Shown here in pieces: positions 1 to 13,251 of a DNA stretch of 64,000 bases. The notes beneath the pieces were generated by a model. It saw only the letters and a list, made by a program, of their open reading frames with translations. It was not told where the DNA came from and did no database searches. Both the position numbers and the translations under genes were made by a program. Origin of the DNA: Halomonas alimentaria (lineage in GTDB: Bacteria; Pseudomonadota; Gammaproteobacteria; Pseudomonadales; Halomonadaceae); assembly GCF_009902005.1 (NCBI RefSeq), contig NZ_WUTT01000001.1:38762-102761 (forward strand), written 5' to 3'. The stretch's first letter is position 1. Each line of letters begins with the position of its first letter.

Positions 1-1612
<1,612 letters not shown>

Positions 1613-1632
1613 AAGATCATAAGTGCTTGAAG

Positions 1633-1708
<76 letters not shown>

Positions 1709-1729
1709 GGCTAAACCACTGGGTCCACG

Positions 1730-1806
1730 ACCCAAACAGTCTTTTGCTCTGGTCGATCAGGTAATTCATTGTGAGCACTTGCCGACAGTCGGTGACATAT
1801 CGGTAA
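1730..1806 (-). repeat. 16S-23S spacer fragment, copy 2
   Basis: Second copy of the 1-77 spacer sequence, one mismatch. Here it is correctly placed upstream of tRNA-Ile on the minus strand, but the 16S gene that should precede it is missing: at 1806/1807 it abuts the 5' end of a 16S gene instead of the 3' end. Confidence 0.85.
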
Positions 1807-1863
1807 CATGTGTTAGGCCTGCCGCCAGCGTTCAATCTGAGCCATGATCAAACTCTTCAGTTT
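1807..1863 (-). pseudogene. 16S rRNA 5' fragment (about 57 nt)
   Basis: The first ~57 nt of a 16S gene, identical to the 5' end of the complete gene at 1612-1556, joined directly to spacer sequence at 1806. The remaining ~1480 nt of the gene are absent. This is either a deletion of the 16S body or, more likely, the start of a sequence segment placed in the wrong order. Confidence 0.8.
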
Positions 1864-1960
1864 AAGATCATAAGTGCTTGAAGCAGCACCAAACTTGGCT
1901 CAAGGTTCAAACGTTCTCAAATAGACCCGAAGATCTATGACGAGTCGCTTGCCTTGATGG
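1864..1960 (-). other. rRNA operon leader (5' of 16S)
   Basis: Minus-strand sequence immediately 5' of a 16S start. The part next to 16S (to 1883) is repeated upstream of the complete gene. I see no confident rrn promoter in it. On the plus strand the sequence changes at about 1961 to a 5S-like tail, so a promoter further upstream may have been lost at another join. Confidence 0.5.
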
Positions 1961-1976
1961 TTCATCGTCAGGCACT
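1961..1976 (+). pseudogene. 5S rRNA 3'-tail-like sequence 1
   Basis: TTCATCGTCAGGC on the plus strand resembles the last bases of gammaproteobacterial 5S rRNA and is followed within 10 bp by an intrinsic terminator, as 5S genes usually are. No 5S body precedes it. The same 18-bp string recurs at about 2057-2075. Recognition rests on a short match. Confidence 0.4.
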
Positions 1977-1983
1977 TATTCAG

Positions 1984-2008
1984 AAACCCCAGCCCATGGC
2001 TGGGGTTT
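1984..2008 (+). terminator. intrinsic-type hairpin after 5S-like tail
   Basis: Perfect 10-bp stem (AAACCCCAGC / GCTGGGGTTT) with loop CCATG. It starts A-rich and ends in TTT, so it could work in both directions. Its position suits the end of an rRNA operon read on the plus strand. Confidence 0.75.
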
Positions 2009-2017
2009 CGTCGTTCC

Positions 2018-2069
2018 AGGGGTCTCCCCATGGAGAGTCCCGGAGTGCCGGCCAGATCATCGTCAGGCA
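2018..2069 (+). pseudogene. degenerate 5S rRNA 3' half
   Basis: Contains GGGGTCTCCCCATG followed by GAGAGT, which matches the helix IV/loop region of 5S rRNA, and ends with CATCGTCAGGC, the 5S 3' end. About 19 bases between GAGAGT and CATCGTCAGGC do not fit a 5S gene. I read it as a decayed or rearranged 5S remnant. The identification comes from memory of the conserved sequence, not from an alignment. Confidence 0.45.
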
Positions 2070-2078
2070 CTTATTAAG

Positions 2079-2115
2079 AAAAGCCCCGAGCATCGTGAGA
2101 TGGTCGGGGCTTTTT
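2079..2115 (+). terminator. intrinsic terminator
   Basis: 11-bp stem (AAAAGCCCCGA / TCGGGGCTTTT) around a 14-nt loop, ending in TTTTT at 2111-2115. It points on the plus strand, away from the rRNA remnants and towards the convergent valS gene. Confidence 0.85.
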
Positions 2116-2164
2116 GCGTTCGGGGCATTCCGTGGCTTGCTCCACCGCACGGTCAGCAGGCAGT

Positions 2165-2189
2165 AAAAAGCCCGGCCATCGGCCGGGCT
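2165..2189 (-). terminator. terminator of the valS operon
   Basis: On the minus strand, 26 bp after the valS stop: stem AGCCCGGCC / GGCCGGGCT, loop GAT, followed by a TTTT tract. It ends the pepA-ilvE-holC-valS transcription unit. Confidence 0.9.
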
Positions 2190-2214
2190 CGGGTCAGACG
2201 GGCGCTGGGCCGGC

Positions 2215-5061
<2,847 letters not shown>

Positions 5062-5163
5062 GGGCGTTCCGGGTCCAGAAATGATCACCGCCGGCCAGAT
5101 GGCCGGACGGCAGGAATGGCGACGAAAAATGGGCTTGATTATAGCCCGGCGGGGTAGCTGGCG

Positions 5164-5610
5164 TCAGCCTGGCTGGCCGCGCAGCTGATGCGCCTTGACC
5201 GGATAGCCGCGCTTCCGGTAGGTCTGCCAGCACTCGCGTTTGGCGGTCAGTACCGCCTGGTGCTGGTTGATGATCTCGGCGACACGCTCGAAGCGCGAGA
5301 ACCACTCGGGGATGCCCGGCGAGAGGTTGAGCAGGGCCTGCACCGCGCGTTCGGGAGGCGGCGGCTCGGCCCAGCCGATGGTGACCGGCACCCGGTCGGC
5401 GAGGTCGTCGCCGGCCAGGGCGTGGGGCACATAGGCGTCGGCCCGGAAGGTCCACAGTGCCGCATCGAGCTCCCTGGCCATGGCCTCGTCCTCGGCGTGC
5501 AGGTGCAGCCGATAGCCCTTGCGCTGGATGGTCTCGGCCAGCCGGCAGGCGAAGTCGAGGCGCGCCTCCAGGGTGGTATCGGGAAGGACGTAAAAGTCGA
5601 TCTGGGTCAC
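5164..5610 (-). CDS. holC: DNA polymerase III subunit chi
   Basis: Chi subunit of the clamp-loader complex, which links the replicative polymerase to single-strand binding protein through psi. The 148-residue protein begins MTQIDFYVL and carries the family's conserved pattern, including the RADAYVPHA and VPVTIGW stretches in the middle. The start codon is GTG. It lies 3 bp after ilvE and before valS; the holC-valS neighbourhood is widely conserved in gammaproteobacteria and supports the call. Confidence 0.93.
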   Translation of the reverse strand: MTQIDFYVLPDTTLEARLDFACRLAETIQRKGYRLHLHAEDEAMARELDAALWTFRADAYVPHALAGDDLADRVPVTIGWAEPPPPERAVQALLNLSPGIPEWFSRFERVAEIINQHQAVLTAKRECWQTYRKRGYPVKAHQLRGQPG

Positions 5611-5613
5611 GCC

Positions 5614-6714
5614 CTACACCAGCCGCGTCAGCCAGCCGTGGGTGTCTTCCGCACGGCCATACTGAAGGTCGAGCAGCTTGGCGCGCAGACGCTTGGCGAT
5701 GGGGTTGCCGTTGTCGCCGGCCAGGCGGATGCGCTCCTGTTCGCTGACCAGCTCGCCCACCGGGGTGATCACCGCGGCGGTGCCGCAGGCGAAGACCTCG
5801 GTGATCTCGCCGCTGGCCGCCCCCTCGCGCCACTCGTCGATGCTGATCGGGCGCTCCTCGGGCGTCAGCCCCTCGTCTCGGGCCAGGGTCAGCACCGAGT
5901 CGCGAGTGACGCCCTCGAGGATGGTGTCGGTCAGGCGCGGGGTGGCGATGCGCCCGTCCTTGAACACGAAGAACAGGTTCATGCCGCCCAGTTCCTCGAT
6001 CCACTTGTTCTCGGCGGCATCCAGGAAGGCGACCTGGCCGCAGCCATTGGCGCTGGCTTCCTTCTGGGCCGCCAGGGAAGCGGCATAGTTGCCGCCGCAC
6101 TTGGCGAAGCCGGTACCGCCCGGTGCCGCCCGCTTGTAGTGCTCCGAGAGCCAGATCGAGACCGGCTCCACGCCACCCTTGAAGTAGGCCGCCGCCGGCG
6201 AGGCGATCACGTAGTAGTCGACCTCCTGGGCCGGGCGCACGCCGAGGAACTTCTCGCTGGCGATCATGAAGGGGCGCAGGTAAAGGCTGCATTCGTCGGC
6301 CTCGCTCTTCGGCGTCGGTACCCAGGCATGGTCCTGGGCGAGCAGCGCCTTGATCGAGCCGATGAAGTCCTCGTCGGAGAGTTCTGGCAGGGCCAGCCGT
6401 CGTGCGCTGCGACGGAAGCGTTCGGCATTCTTCTCGGGACGGAAGGTCCAGATGGAGCCATCGGCGTGGCGGTAGGCCTTGATGCCCTCGAAGATCTCCT
6501 GAGCGTAGTGCAGCACGGCGGCGGCGGGGTCCAGGGTCAGCGGGCCATAGGGACGTACCTCGTGGCCGTGCCAGCCGGCGTCCAGGGTCCAGCGTACGTG
6601 GGCCATGTGGTCGGTGAAGTACTGGCCGAAGCCGGGGCTGGCGAGGATGTCCTCACGGATCGAGTCGGCCGTGGGGGTGGAGTTGGGCAGGAGTTCGAAG
6701 CTGGCATTCGACAC
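5614..6714 (-). CDS. ilvE: branched-chain amino acid aminotransferase
   Basis: PLP-dependent fold-type IV transaminase that interconverts Leu, Ile and Val with their 2-oxo acids. The 366-residue length and the stretches GPLTLDPAAAVLHYAQEIFEG and RPFM belong to the longer 'eukaryote-like' BCAT branch, not the ~310-residue E. coli IlvE type. The PLP lysine is predicted as Lys205 in GFAKCGGNY. The start is GTG with a GGAG 11 bp upstream; no ATG start is available nearby. The gene sits between pepA and holC, which are adjacent in many relatives, so it looks like an insertion into that pair. It probably shares their transcript because the gap to holC is only 3 bp. Confidence 0.93.
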   Translation of the reverse strand: MSNASFELLPNSTPTADSIREDILASPGFGQYFTDHMAHVRWTLDAGWHGHEVRPYGPLTLDPAAAVLHYAQEIFEGIKAYRHADGSIWTFRPEKNAERFRRSARRLALPELSDEDFIGSIKALLAQDHAWVPTPKSEADECSLYLRPFMIASEKFLGVRPAQEVDYYVIASPAAAYFKGGVEPVSIWLSEHYKRAAPGGTGFAKCGGNYAASLAAQKEASANGCGQVAFLDAAENKWIEELGGMNLFFVFKDGRIATPRLTDTILEGVTRDSVLTLARDEGLTPEERPISIDEWREGAASGEITEVFACGTAAVITPVGELVSEQERIRLAGDNGNPIAKRLRAKLLDLQYGRAEDTHGWLTRLV

Positions 6715-6771
6715 GGCAAGGGGTCTCCGCTACGCCCGGGGCGTGCCAGCCCCGGGGTGATACTGGAAGCT

Positions 6772-6793
6772 CGGGCCGGTGAGAGCCGGCCCG
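6772..6793 (-). other. GC-rich hairpin between pepA and ilvE
   Basis: Stem CGGGCCGG / CCGGCCCG around loop TGAGAG, in the 144-bp gap between pepA and ilvE. There is no T-tract on either side, so it could be a weak terminator, an attenuator or an mRNA-processing structure. Confidence 0.4.
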
Positions 6794-6858
6794 GGTCGTG
6801 GATTCATCGTCAGTCCCACATGAGAAAGGCGACGCGAAAAAAACGCAAGAGCGAGGCG

Positions 6859-8379
<1,521 letters not shown>

Positions 8380-8422
8380 GGCGTCTCCACAAGACAAGCG
8401 TTGGGGTTACTGGCAATTGGGG

Positions 8423-8450
8423 TTACAAGCGTAGAGGGATTCTGGATAAT
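8423..8450 (+). promoter_or_regulatory. candidate lptF promoter
   Basis: TTACAA (8423-8428), 16-bp spacer, GATAAT (8445-8450), about 65 bp upstream of the lptF start and in the divergent pepA/lptF gap. Found by eye, so moderate confidence only. Confidence 0.4.
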
Positions 8451-8515
8451 GCCGGCACGTTGCCGTGTCGCTCCAGTGTACCCAAGGCATGGCCCCATTG
8501 CATGGCAGACGCCGC

Positions 8516-9598
8516 ATGATCATCTTCCGCTATCTGACCCGCGAGATCCTGCTGACCATGGCCGCCGTTGCCGGCGTGCTGTTGCTGGTGATCATGGGCA
8601 GTCGCTTCATTCGCTACTTCAGCAACGCCGCCGAAGGCGAGATACCCGCCGACATCCTCGGCACCCTGATGCTGTTGCATCTACCGGGGTTCCTGGAGCT
8701 GATCCTGCCGCTGGCGTTCTTCCTGGGTATCCTGCTCGCCTATGGCCAGCTCTACCTCAACAGCGAGATCACCGTGCTGGTAGCCTGCGGTACCAGCCCC
8801 AATCGACTGCTCCAGGTAAGCCTTGTGCCGGCCGTCCTGGTGTCTGTGCTGGTGGGGCTGTGCAGCCTGTGGCTGACCCCGGCCGGGGCACTCCAGACCG
8901 AGACGTTGCTCGAGGATCAGCGCAGCCGGGTCGACTTCTCCACCCTGGGGCCCGGGCGTTTTCAGGAGTTCGGCAGTGGGCGTACCGCCTATACCGAAGG
9001 CTTCAGCGAGGATGGTGCCGAGATGCGTGGTGTTTTCATCAGCGAGCGGCAGCGGCGCAGCGACGGCACCCCGGAGAGCGTTGTGACCCGCGCCGAGGCC
9101 GGCCACCAGGCGGTGGACGACGATACCGGCAGCCGCTTCCTGGTGCTGACCGACGGCGAACGCTACAGCGTCGAACCGGGCAGGTATCAGGCCGAGCGGC
9201 TCGAGTTCGAGACCTATGCGGTGCGCCTGTCGCGGGCCGAGTCGCTGCGCGAGCTCGACTCTCCCGAGCTCACTCCGACCCGCGAGCTGTTCGGTGACGA
9301 GTCGCCCGAGGCGCGTGCCCAGCTGCAGTGGCGGCTGGGCATGCCGCTGATGGTGTTCATCTTGACCCTGCTGGCGATGCCGCTGTCGCGAGTCAATCCG
9401 CGCCAGGGGCGCTTTGCCAAGCTGCTGCCGGCGATCTTCCTGCATGTGGCCTACCTGAGCCTGCTGCTGGCGGCGCTGGACGCCATCGGTCGCGGCAACC
9501 TGCCGGCCGCAGTGGGCATGTGGCCGATCCATGGCGCCTTCCTGGCGCTGGGGTTATGGATGATGGTGCGCGCCCAGCGCAAGGGGATGAGCGGATGA
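8516..9598 (+). CDS. lptF: LPS export permease LptF
   Basis: One of the two inner-membrane permease subunits of the LptB2FGC ABC transporter, which extracts lipopolysaccharide from the inner membrane and feeds it into the Lpt bridge. The 360-residue protein starts MIIFRYLTREI, has three transmembrane segments near the N-terminus, a periplasmic beta-jellyroll region in the middle and three segments at the C-terminus. The next gene, lptG, overlaps its stop codon by 4 bp (ATGA), so the pair is translationally coupled. Longer starts at 8465 and 8489 are possible, but the chosen ATG gives the family's usual N-terminus. Confidence 0.95.
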   Translation: MIIFRYLTREILLTMAAVAGVLLLVIMGSRFIRYFSNAAEGEIPADILGTLMLLHLPGFLELILPLAFFLGILLAYGQLYLNSEITVLVACGTSPNRLLQVSLVPAVLVSVLVGLCSLWLTPAGALQTETLLEDQRSRVDFSTLGPGRFQEFGSGRTAYTEGFSEDGAEMRGVFISERQRRSDGTPESVVTRAEAGHQAVDDDTGSRFLVLTDGERYSVEPGRYQAERLEFETYAVRLSRAESLRELDSPELTPTRELFGDESPEARAQLQWRLGMPLMVFILTLLAMPLSRVNPRQGRFAKLLPAIFLHVAYLSLLLAALDAIGRGNLPAAVGMWPIHGAFLALGLWMMVRAQRKGMSG

Positions 9599-10659
9599 TT
9601 GCCGATCGCTTCGACCGCTACCTGGCGCGGAACGTGCTGGGTGCCATCATCGTCGTCCAGGTGGTGCTGCTGGGCCTCGACCTGGTGATCACCTACATCA
9701 ACGATCTGGGCGATGTGGAGGGTGACTACGGAGCTTTCCAGGTGCTTCTCTACCTGCTGATGCGCCTGCCCTGGCGGCTCTATCAGTACGCGCCGGTGGC
9801 GGTGCTGATCGGCGCGCTGATCGGCCTGGGCAGCATGGCCTCCAGCAACGAGCTCACCGTGATGCGCGCCGCCGGGCGCTCCCTGGCGCGGATCCTGTGG
9901 GGCGCCATGAAGCCGATCATCCTGGTGGTGGTCGTGGTGCTGTTCATCGCCGAGTACGTCTCCCCGCGCACCGAGCAGTTTGCCAGTGCCTGGCGCGTCG
10001 AAAAGATCCAGGGGGCCGGGGCCCTGGTTACCGAGCGTGGTGGCTGGCAGCGGGAGGGCGACAGCTTCTATCGCTTTGGTGCCATCCGTGCCGACGACAC
10101 CGTGCTCGACCTCACTCGCTACCGCTTCGAGGGCCAGCGCCTGGCCGAGGCGCTGAGCGCCGCGCGTGCTATCTGGCGAGAGGGGCATTGGGTGCTGGAA
10201 GACGTCTCGGTAACGCGGTTCTCCGAGCAGGGCACCGAGGCGCAACACCTCGCGACCCGGGAGTGGGATACCCAGCTGACGCCGGAGCAGCTCTCGCGGC
10301 TGCTGCGCGACGTCGAAAGCCAGTCGCCGAGCGAGCTGTGGGCCTACGCCCGCTACCTGCGCGACCAGGGCCAGCAGGCCACCCAGCCGCTGCTCTACTT
10401 CTGGCAGAAGATGCTGTTGCCGCTGACCATGGGCTCGCTGGTACTGGTGGCCGCCTCCTTCGTGTTCGGCCCGCTGCGCAGCGTGGCCGCCGGCACCCGG
10501 GTGTTCTACGGCGTGGTCACCGGCCTGGCATTCAAGTACTTGCAGGACCTGCTGGCACCGGCCTCCACGGTCTTCGGCTTCTCGCCCGCCTGGGCGGTGC
10601 TGGCGCCCACCCTGATCTGCGCCGCGGTAGGAATCCTCCTGCTGCGCCGTAGCGGCTGA
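9595..10659 (+). CDS. lptG: LPS export permease LptG
   Basis: Partner permease of LptF in the lipopolysaccharide transporter. The 354-residue protein starts MIADRFDRYLARNVL, has transmembrane segments around residues 15-35, 60-80 and 100-120, a central periplasmic jellyroll, and three C-terminal segments including LPLTMGSLVLVAASF. The ATG overlaps the lptF TGA. The coupling fits two subunits needed in equal amounts. Confidence 0.95.
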   Translation: MIADRFDRYLARNVLGAIIVVQVVLLGLDLVITYINDLGDVEGDYGAFQVLLYLLMRLPWRLYQYAPVAVLIGALIGLGSMASSNELTVMRAAGRSLARILWGAMKPIILVVVVVLFIAEYVSPRTEQFASAWRVEKIQGAGALVTERGGWQREGDSFYRFGAIRADDTVLDLTRYRFEGQRLAEALSAARAIWREGHWVLEDVSVTRFSEQGTEAQHLATREWDTQLTPEQLSRLLRDVESQSPSELWAYARYLRDQGQQATQPLLYFWQKMLLPLTMGSLVLVAASFVFGPLRSVAAGTRVFYGVVTGLAFKYLQDLLAPASTVFGFSPAWAVLAPTLICAAVGILLLRRSG

Positions 10660-10673
10660 GACAAGGAGAGCCC

Positions 10674-11150
10674 ATGGCCCGCCGCTTCCCCAACCTCGAC
10701 GATGTCTGGCCCGCCGGCCTCGGCCGCCGGCTGGGCGCCATGCTCTACGATGCCTTTCTGGTGGTCGCGATCTGGCTGCTGACGGCCGGCCTGCACCTGC
10801 TGGCCGTACGCCACCTGGTCGGCCTGCCGGCCGAGCAGGTCGGGGTGGGCTTCCTTCAGGTCGCCTCCCTGCGGCTGATCATGCTGGTGTCGGCCTTCGC
10901 CTTCTTTGCCTTCTTCTGGTGCCGTGGCGGCATGACCCTGGGGATGCAGGCCTGGCGGCTGCGGGTGCAGACCCGGGATGGCCACGCCATCTCCCTGCGC
11001 CAGGCCATGGTGCGCTACCTGGTGGCCTGGCTCTCGGTGGCCGCGCTGGGACTCGGCTACCTGTGGGTGCTGTTCGATGCCGAGCGGCGCAGCTGGCCCG
11101 ATATTGCCTCGGGCACCCGGGTCGTGGTGCTGCCCAAGCCGGCCAGATAG
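10674..11150 (+). CDS. RDD family membrane protein
   Basis: 158-residue integral membrane protein of the RDD family; no function is established for most members. It has RRLGAMLYDAF near the N-terminus (the Arg/Asp pattern that names the family), hydrophobic segments at about residues 22-45, 62-82 and 115-135, and the characteristic GMTLGMQAWRLRVQ in the middle. It begins 14 bp after lptG with AAGGAGAG before the ATG and probably belongs to the lptFG transcript. Confidence 0.88.
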   Translation: MARRFPNLDDVWPAGLGRRLGAMLYDAFLVVAIWLLTAGLHLLAVRHLVGLPAEQVGVGFLQVASLRLIMLVSAFAFFAFFWCRGGMTLGMQAWRLRVQTRDGHAISLRQAMVRYLVAWLSVAALGLGYLWVLFDAERRSWPDIASGTRVVVLPKPAR

Positions 11151-11190
11151 TCCGGGGATTGACCGGGATCAGACATTGGTCGAGTCCCGG

Positions 11191-11219
11191 TTGCAACACC
11201 TTATGCGAATCATTTACAT
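11191..11219 (+). promoter_or_regulatory. bfd promoter overlapped by a Fur-box-like site
   Basis: TTGCAA (11191-11196), 17-bp spacer, TTACAT (11214-11219) form a promoter-like pair. The stretch 11203-11215 (ATGCGAATCATTT) matches 10 of 13 bases at the centre of the Fur consensus (AATGATAATCATT). Iron repression of bfd is known in other bacteria, so the site makes sense. No experiment or matrix score supports it here. Confidence 0.55.
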
Positions 11220-11249
11220 TTGTCTCGCTATCCAACGCGAGGTGTTCGC

Positions 11250-11456
11250 ATGTACGTCTGCATCTGCAAGGGAGTCTCCGATCGCCGTATCCGTCAGGTC
11301 GTCGAGGAGGGCGCGCGCAGCTGGCGCGAGGTCCAGGACGAGACCGGCTGTGGCACCCAGTGCGGCAAGTGTGCCTGCGTGGGCAAGAGCCTGACCCGCG
11401 AGGCGGTGAAGGAGGAGCTGCTGCTCTCCGGCGCGGAGCTCGCCTACGCCGTATAA
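11250..11456 (+). CDS. bfd: bacterioferritin-associated ferredoxin
   Basis: Small [2Fe-2S] protein (68 residues) that donates electrons to bacterioferritin to release stored iron. Four cluster cysteines are at positions 4, 6, 38 and 41 (CIC near the N-terminus, CGKC later), the same spacing as the known Bfd family. I start it at the ATG giving MYVCICKG; the in-frame extension upstream to 11220 covers the presumed promoter. It is followed 94 bp later by bfr, its physiological partner, and preceded by a Fur-like site. Confidence 0.93.
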   Translation: MYVCICKGVSDRRIRQVVEEGARSWREVQDETGCGTQCGKCACVGKSLTREAVKEELLLSGAELAYAV

Positions 11457-11550
11457 CGGCATCAGCGAATATTCTCGCGTCGGGGTTTGGCAATCGTCAT
11501 CCCGGCATGCCAAGCTTGGGTCGACTCCCCACATCATGAGAGGCAGATCC

Positions 11551-12033
11551 ATGAAAGGCGACAGCAAGGTCATCGAGCATCTCAACCGCGCCCTGGGCAA
11601 CGAACTGGTGGCCATTAACCAGTACTTCCTGCATGCCAAGATGTACAAGGACTGGGGCCTGCAGAAGCTGGCCAAGTGGGAGTACGACGAGTCCATCGAG
11701 GAGATGCAGCACGCCGACAAGCTGATCGAGCGTATCCTCTTCCTCGAGGGCATCCCCAACCTGCAGGACCTCGGCAAGCTGCATATCGGCGAGAACGTGC
11801 GCGAGATGCTCGAGAGCGACCTCAAGATCGAGCATGAGGGACGCAACGACTACATCGAAGCCATCGGCTACTGCGAGCAGGTGAAGGACTATGTGACCCG
11901 CGACCTGTTCCGCGACTTGCTGGCCGACGAGGAAGGTCATATCGACCATATCGAGACCGAGCTAGGCCTGATCGACAAGGTCGGCATCGAGAACTACCTG
12001 CTCAAGCAGATGCAGGAGGCCGGCGAGGAGTGA
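11551..12033 (+). CDS. bfr: bacterioferritin
   Basis: Haem-containing ferritin that oxidises Fe(II) and stores it as a mineral inside a 24-subunit shell. All expected residues are in place: ferroxidase ligands Glu18, Glu51, His54, the later Glu-X2-His in EEGHIDHIE, Tyr25, and the haem ligand Met52. Length is 160 residues. The ATG at 11551 ([12 protein letters not shown]) has GAGAGG upstream; an in-frame start 15 bases earlier would add only five residues. It lies behind bfd, giving an iron storage and release pair. Confidence 0.96.
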   Translation: MKGDSKVIEHLNRALGNELVAINQYFLHAKMYKDWGLQKLAKWEYDESIEEMQHADKLIERILFLEGIPNLQDLGKLHIGENVREMLESDLKIEHEGRNDYIEAIGYCEQVKDYVTRDLFRDLLADEEGHIDHIETELGLIDKVGIENYLLKQMQEAGEE

Positions 12034-12057
12034 TCGTCCCCGTCCTTCCGCTCCCGA

Positions 12058-12083
12058 CACCGGCGCCCATCGTGGCGCCGGTG
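12058..12083 (+). terminator. hairpin after bfr
   Basis: Perfect 10-bp stem CACCGGCGCC / GGCGCCGGTG with loop CATCGT between the convergent bfr and DUF1653 genes. The following GTCGTTGT is only weakly T-rich. It probably ends transcripts from both sides. Confidence 0.6.
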
Positions 12084-12099
12084 GTCGTTGTGGCCCCCC

Positions 12100-12324
12100 T
12101 CAGAAGGCCTTCTCCAGGTCGAAGCGCGGCACCGGCTCGCCCTGCACCTCCACCAGCTCGGTGAACATCGCCAGCGGTCGCACCCAGAGGCCATAGTCGC
12201 CATACAGGGCGCGATAGACCACCAGTGGCTCCTCGCTCTCGCTGTGATGGGCCACGCCGAGCACCTCGTAGCGGTTGCCCTTGTAGTGGCAGTAGATTCC
12301 GGGAACCGGTAGCGGGCGGGTCAT
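12100..12324 (-). CDS. DUF1653 domain protein
   Basis: 74-residue small soluble protein of the DUF1653 family; no function is known. The family's motifs are visible: PGIYCHYKGNRYEV near the N-terminus, the HSES/EEPLVVYRALYGD segment and WVRPLAMF. The ATG at 12324 has AGGAGAG upstream. It precedes no obvious partner; tcdA ends 83 bp upstream on the same strand. Confidence 0.85.
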   Translation of the reverse strand: MTRPLPVPGIYCHYKGNRYEVLGVAHHSESEEPLVVYRALYGDYGLWVRPLAMFTELVEVQGEPVPRFDLEKAF

Positions 12325-12407
12325 GGCACTCTCCTGAAGAAGAAGGGAATCCTGATCGAGACGGGAAAACCCGGGGTTGACGGCATGCTGGTGCACGGGC
12401 GGGATCA

Positions 12408-13247
12408 TCAAGGGGGAGTCTGCTCGCTGGCGGCCTGCCTGGCCAGCCGGGCCAGGGTGCGCGAGGCGGCCACGAAGCCGAAGCTGCCGGTAACGAAGGT
12501 GGCGGCGCCGAAGCCGGAGGCACAGTCCAGGCGGGTGGCCTCGCCGCTGCCCGGCTTCTGGAAGCACACCTCGCCGTCGCTGCCCGGGTAGACCAGCTGC
12601 TCGTCGGAATAGACGCACTCCACCGCGAAGCGCCGTTTCGGATTGCGCGAGAAGCCGAAGTCGCGGCGCAGCCGCGAGCGCACCTTGGCCAGCAGCGGGT
12701 CGTGCTCGGTGCGCGTCAGGTCGGCCACCCGGATACGGGTGGGGTCGGTCTGGCCGCCCGCCGCGCCGGTCACTGTGATCGGCAGCTTGCGCCGCTTGCA
12801 CCAGGCGATCAGCGCCGCCTTGGCGACCACGCTGTCGATGGCGTCGATCACGTGGTCGGCGTCCTCGGGAATGCGCTCGGCCAGGTTGGTGGGCGTGACG
12901 AATGCGGCGTCGGCCATCACCTCGATCCCCGGCTGGATCGCCCGACAACGCTCTGCCAGCACCTCCACCTTGGGGCGCCCCACGCTGCCGTCCAGGGCGT
13001 GGAGCTGGCGGTTGACGTTGGAGACGCAGACATCGTCCAGGTCAATCAGCGTCAGCCTGCCGATGCCGGAGCGAGCCAGGGCCTCCACGGCCCAACTGCC
13101 TACGCCTCCCACGCCGACGACCACCACATGGGCGGTACGAAAGCGGGCGAAGGCGCGCGCGCCGTAGAGACGGCGAATGCCGCCGAAGCGCAGCGCGTGG
13201 TCGTCCTCGGCGAAGGCGGCGGGGGAGGCGGTAATGGGATCGCTCAT
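12408..13247 (-). CDS. tcdA: tRNA threonylcarbamoyladenosine dehydratase
   Basis: E1-like enzyme that uses ATP to convert t6A37 of ANN-decoding tRNAs to cyclic ct6A. The 279-residue protein has the adenylation nucleotide-binding loop GVGGVGSWAVEALARSG around residues 45-60, DLDDVCVSNVNRQ, and the conserved catalytic-region cysteine in ECVYSDEQ. The length fits TcdA (YgdL/CsdL) better than MoeB or ThiF. The related t6A enzyme gene tsaC is about 18 kb away, at 30683. Confidence 0.92.
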   Translation of the reverse strand: MSDPITASPAAFAEDDHALRFGGIRRLYGARAFARFRTAHVVVVGVGGVGSWAVEALARSGIGRLTLIDLDDVCVSNVNRQLHALDGSVGRPKVEVLAERCRAIQPGIEVMADAAFVTPTNLAERIPEDADHVIDAIDSVVAKAALIAWCKRRKLPITVTGAAGGQTDPTRIRVADLTRTEHDPLLAKVRSRLRRDFGFSRNPKRRFAVECVYSDEQLVYPGSDGEVCFQKPGSGEATRLDCASGFGAATFVTGSFGFVAASRTLARLARQAASEQTPP

Positions 13248-13251
13248 GGTC

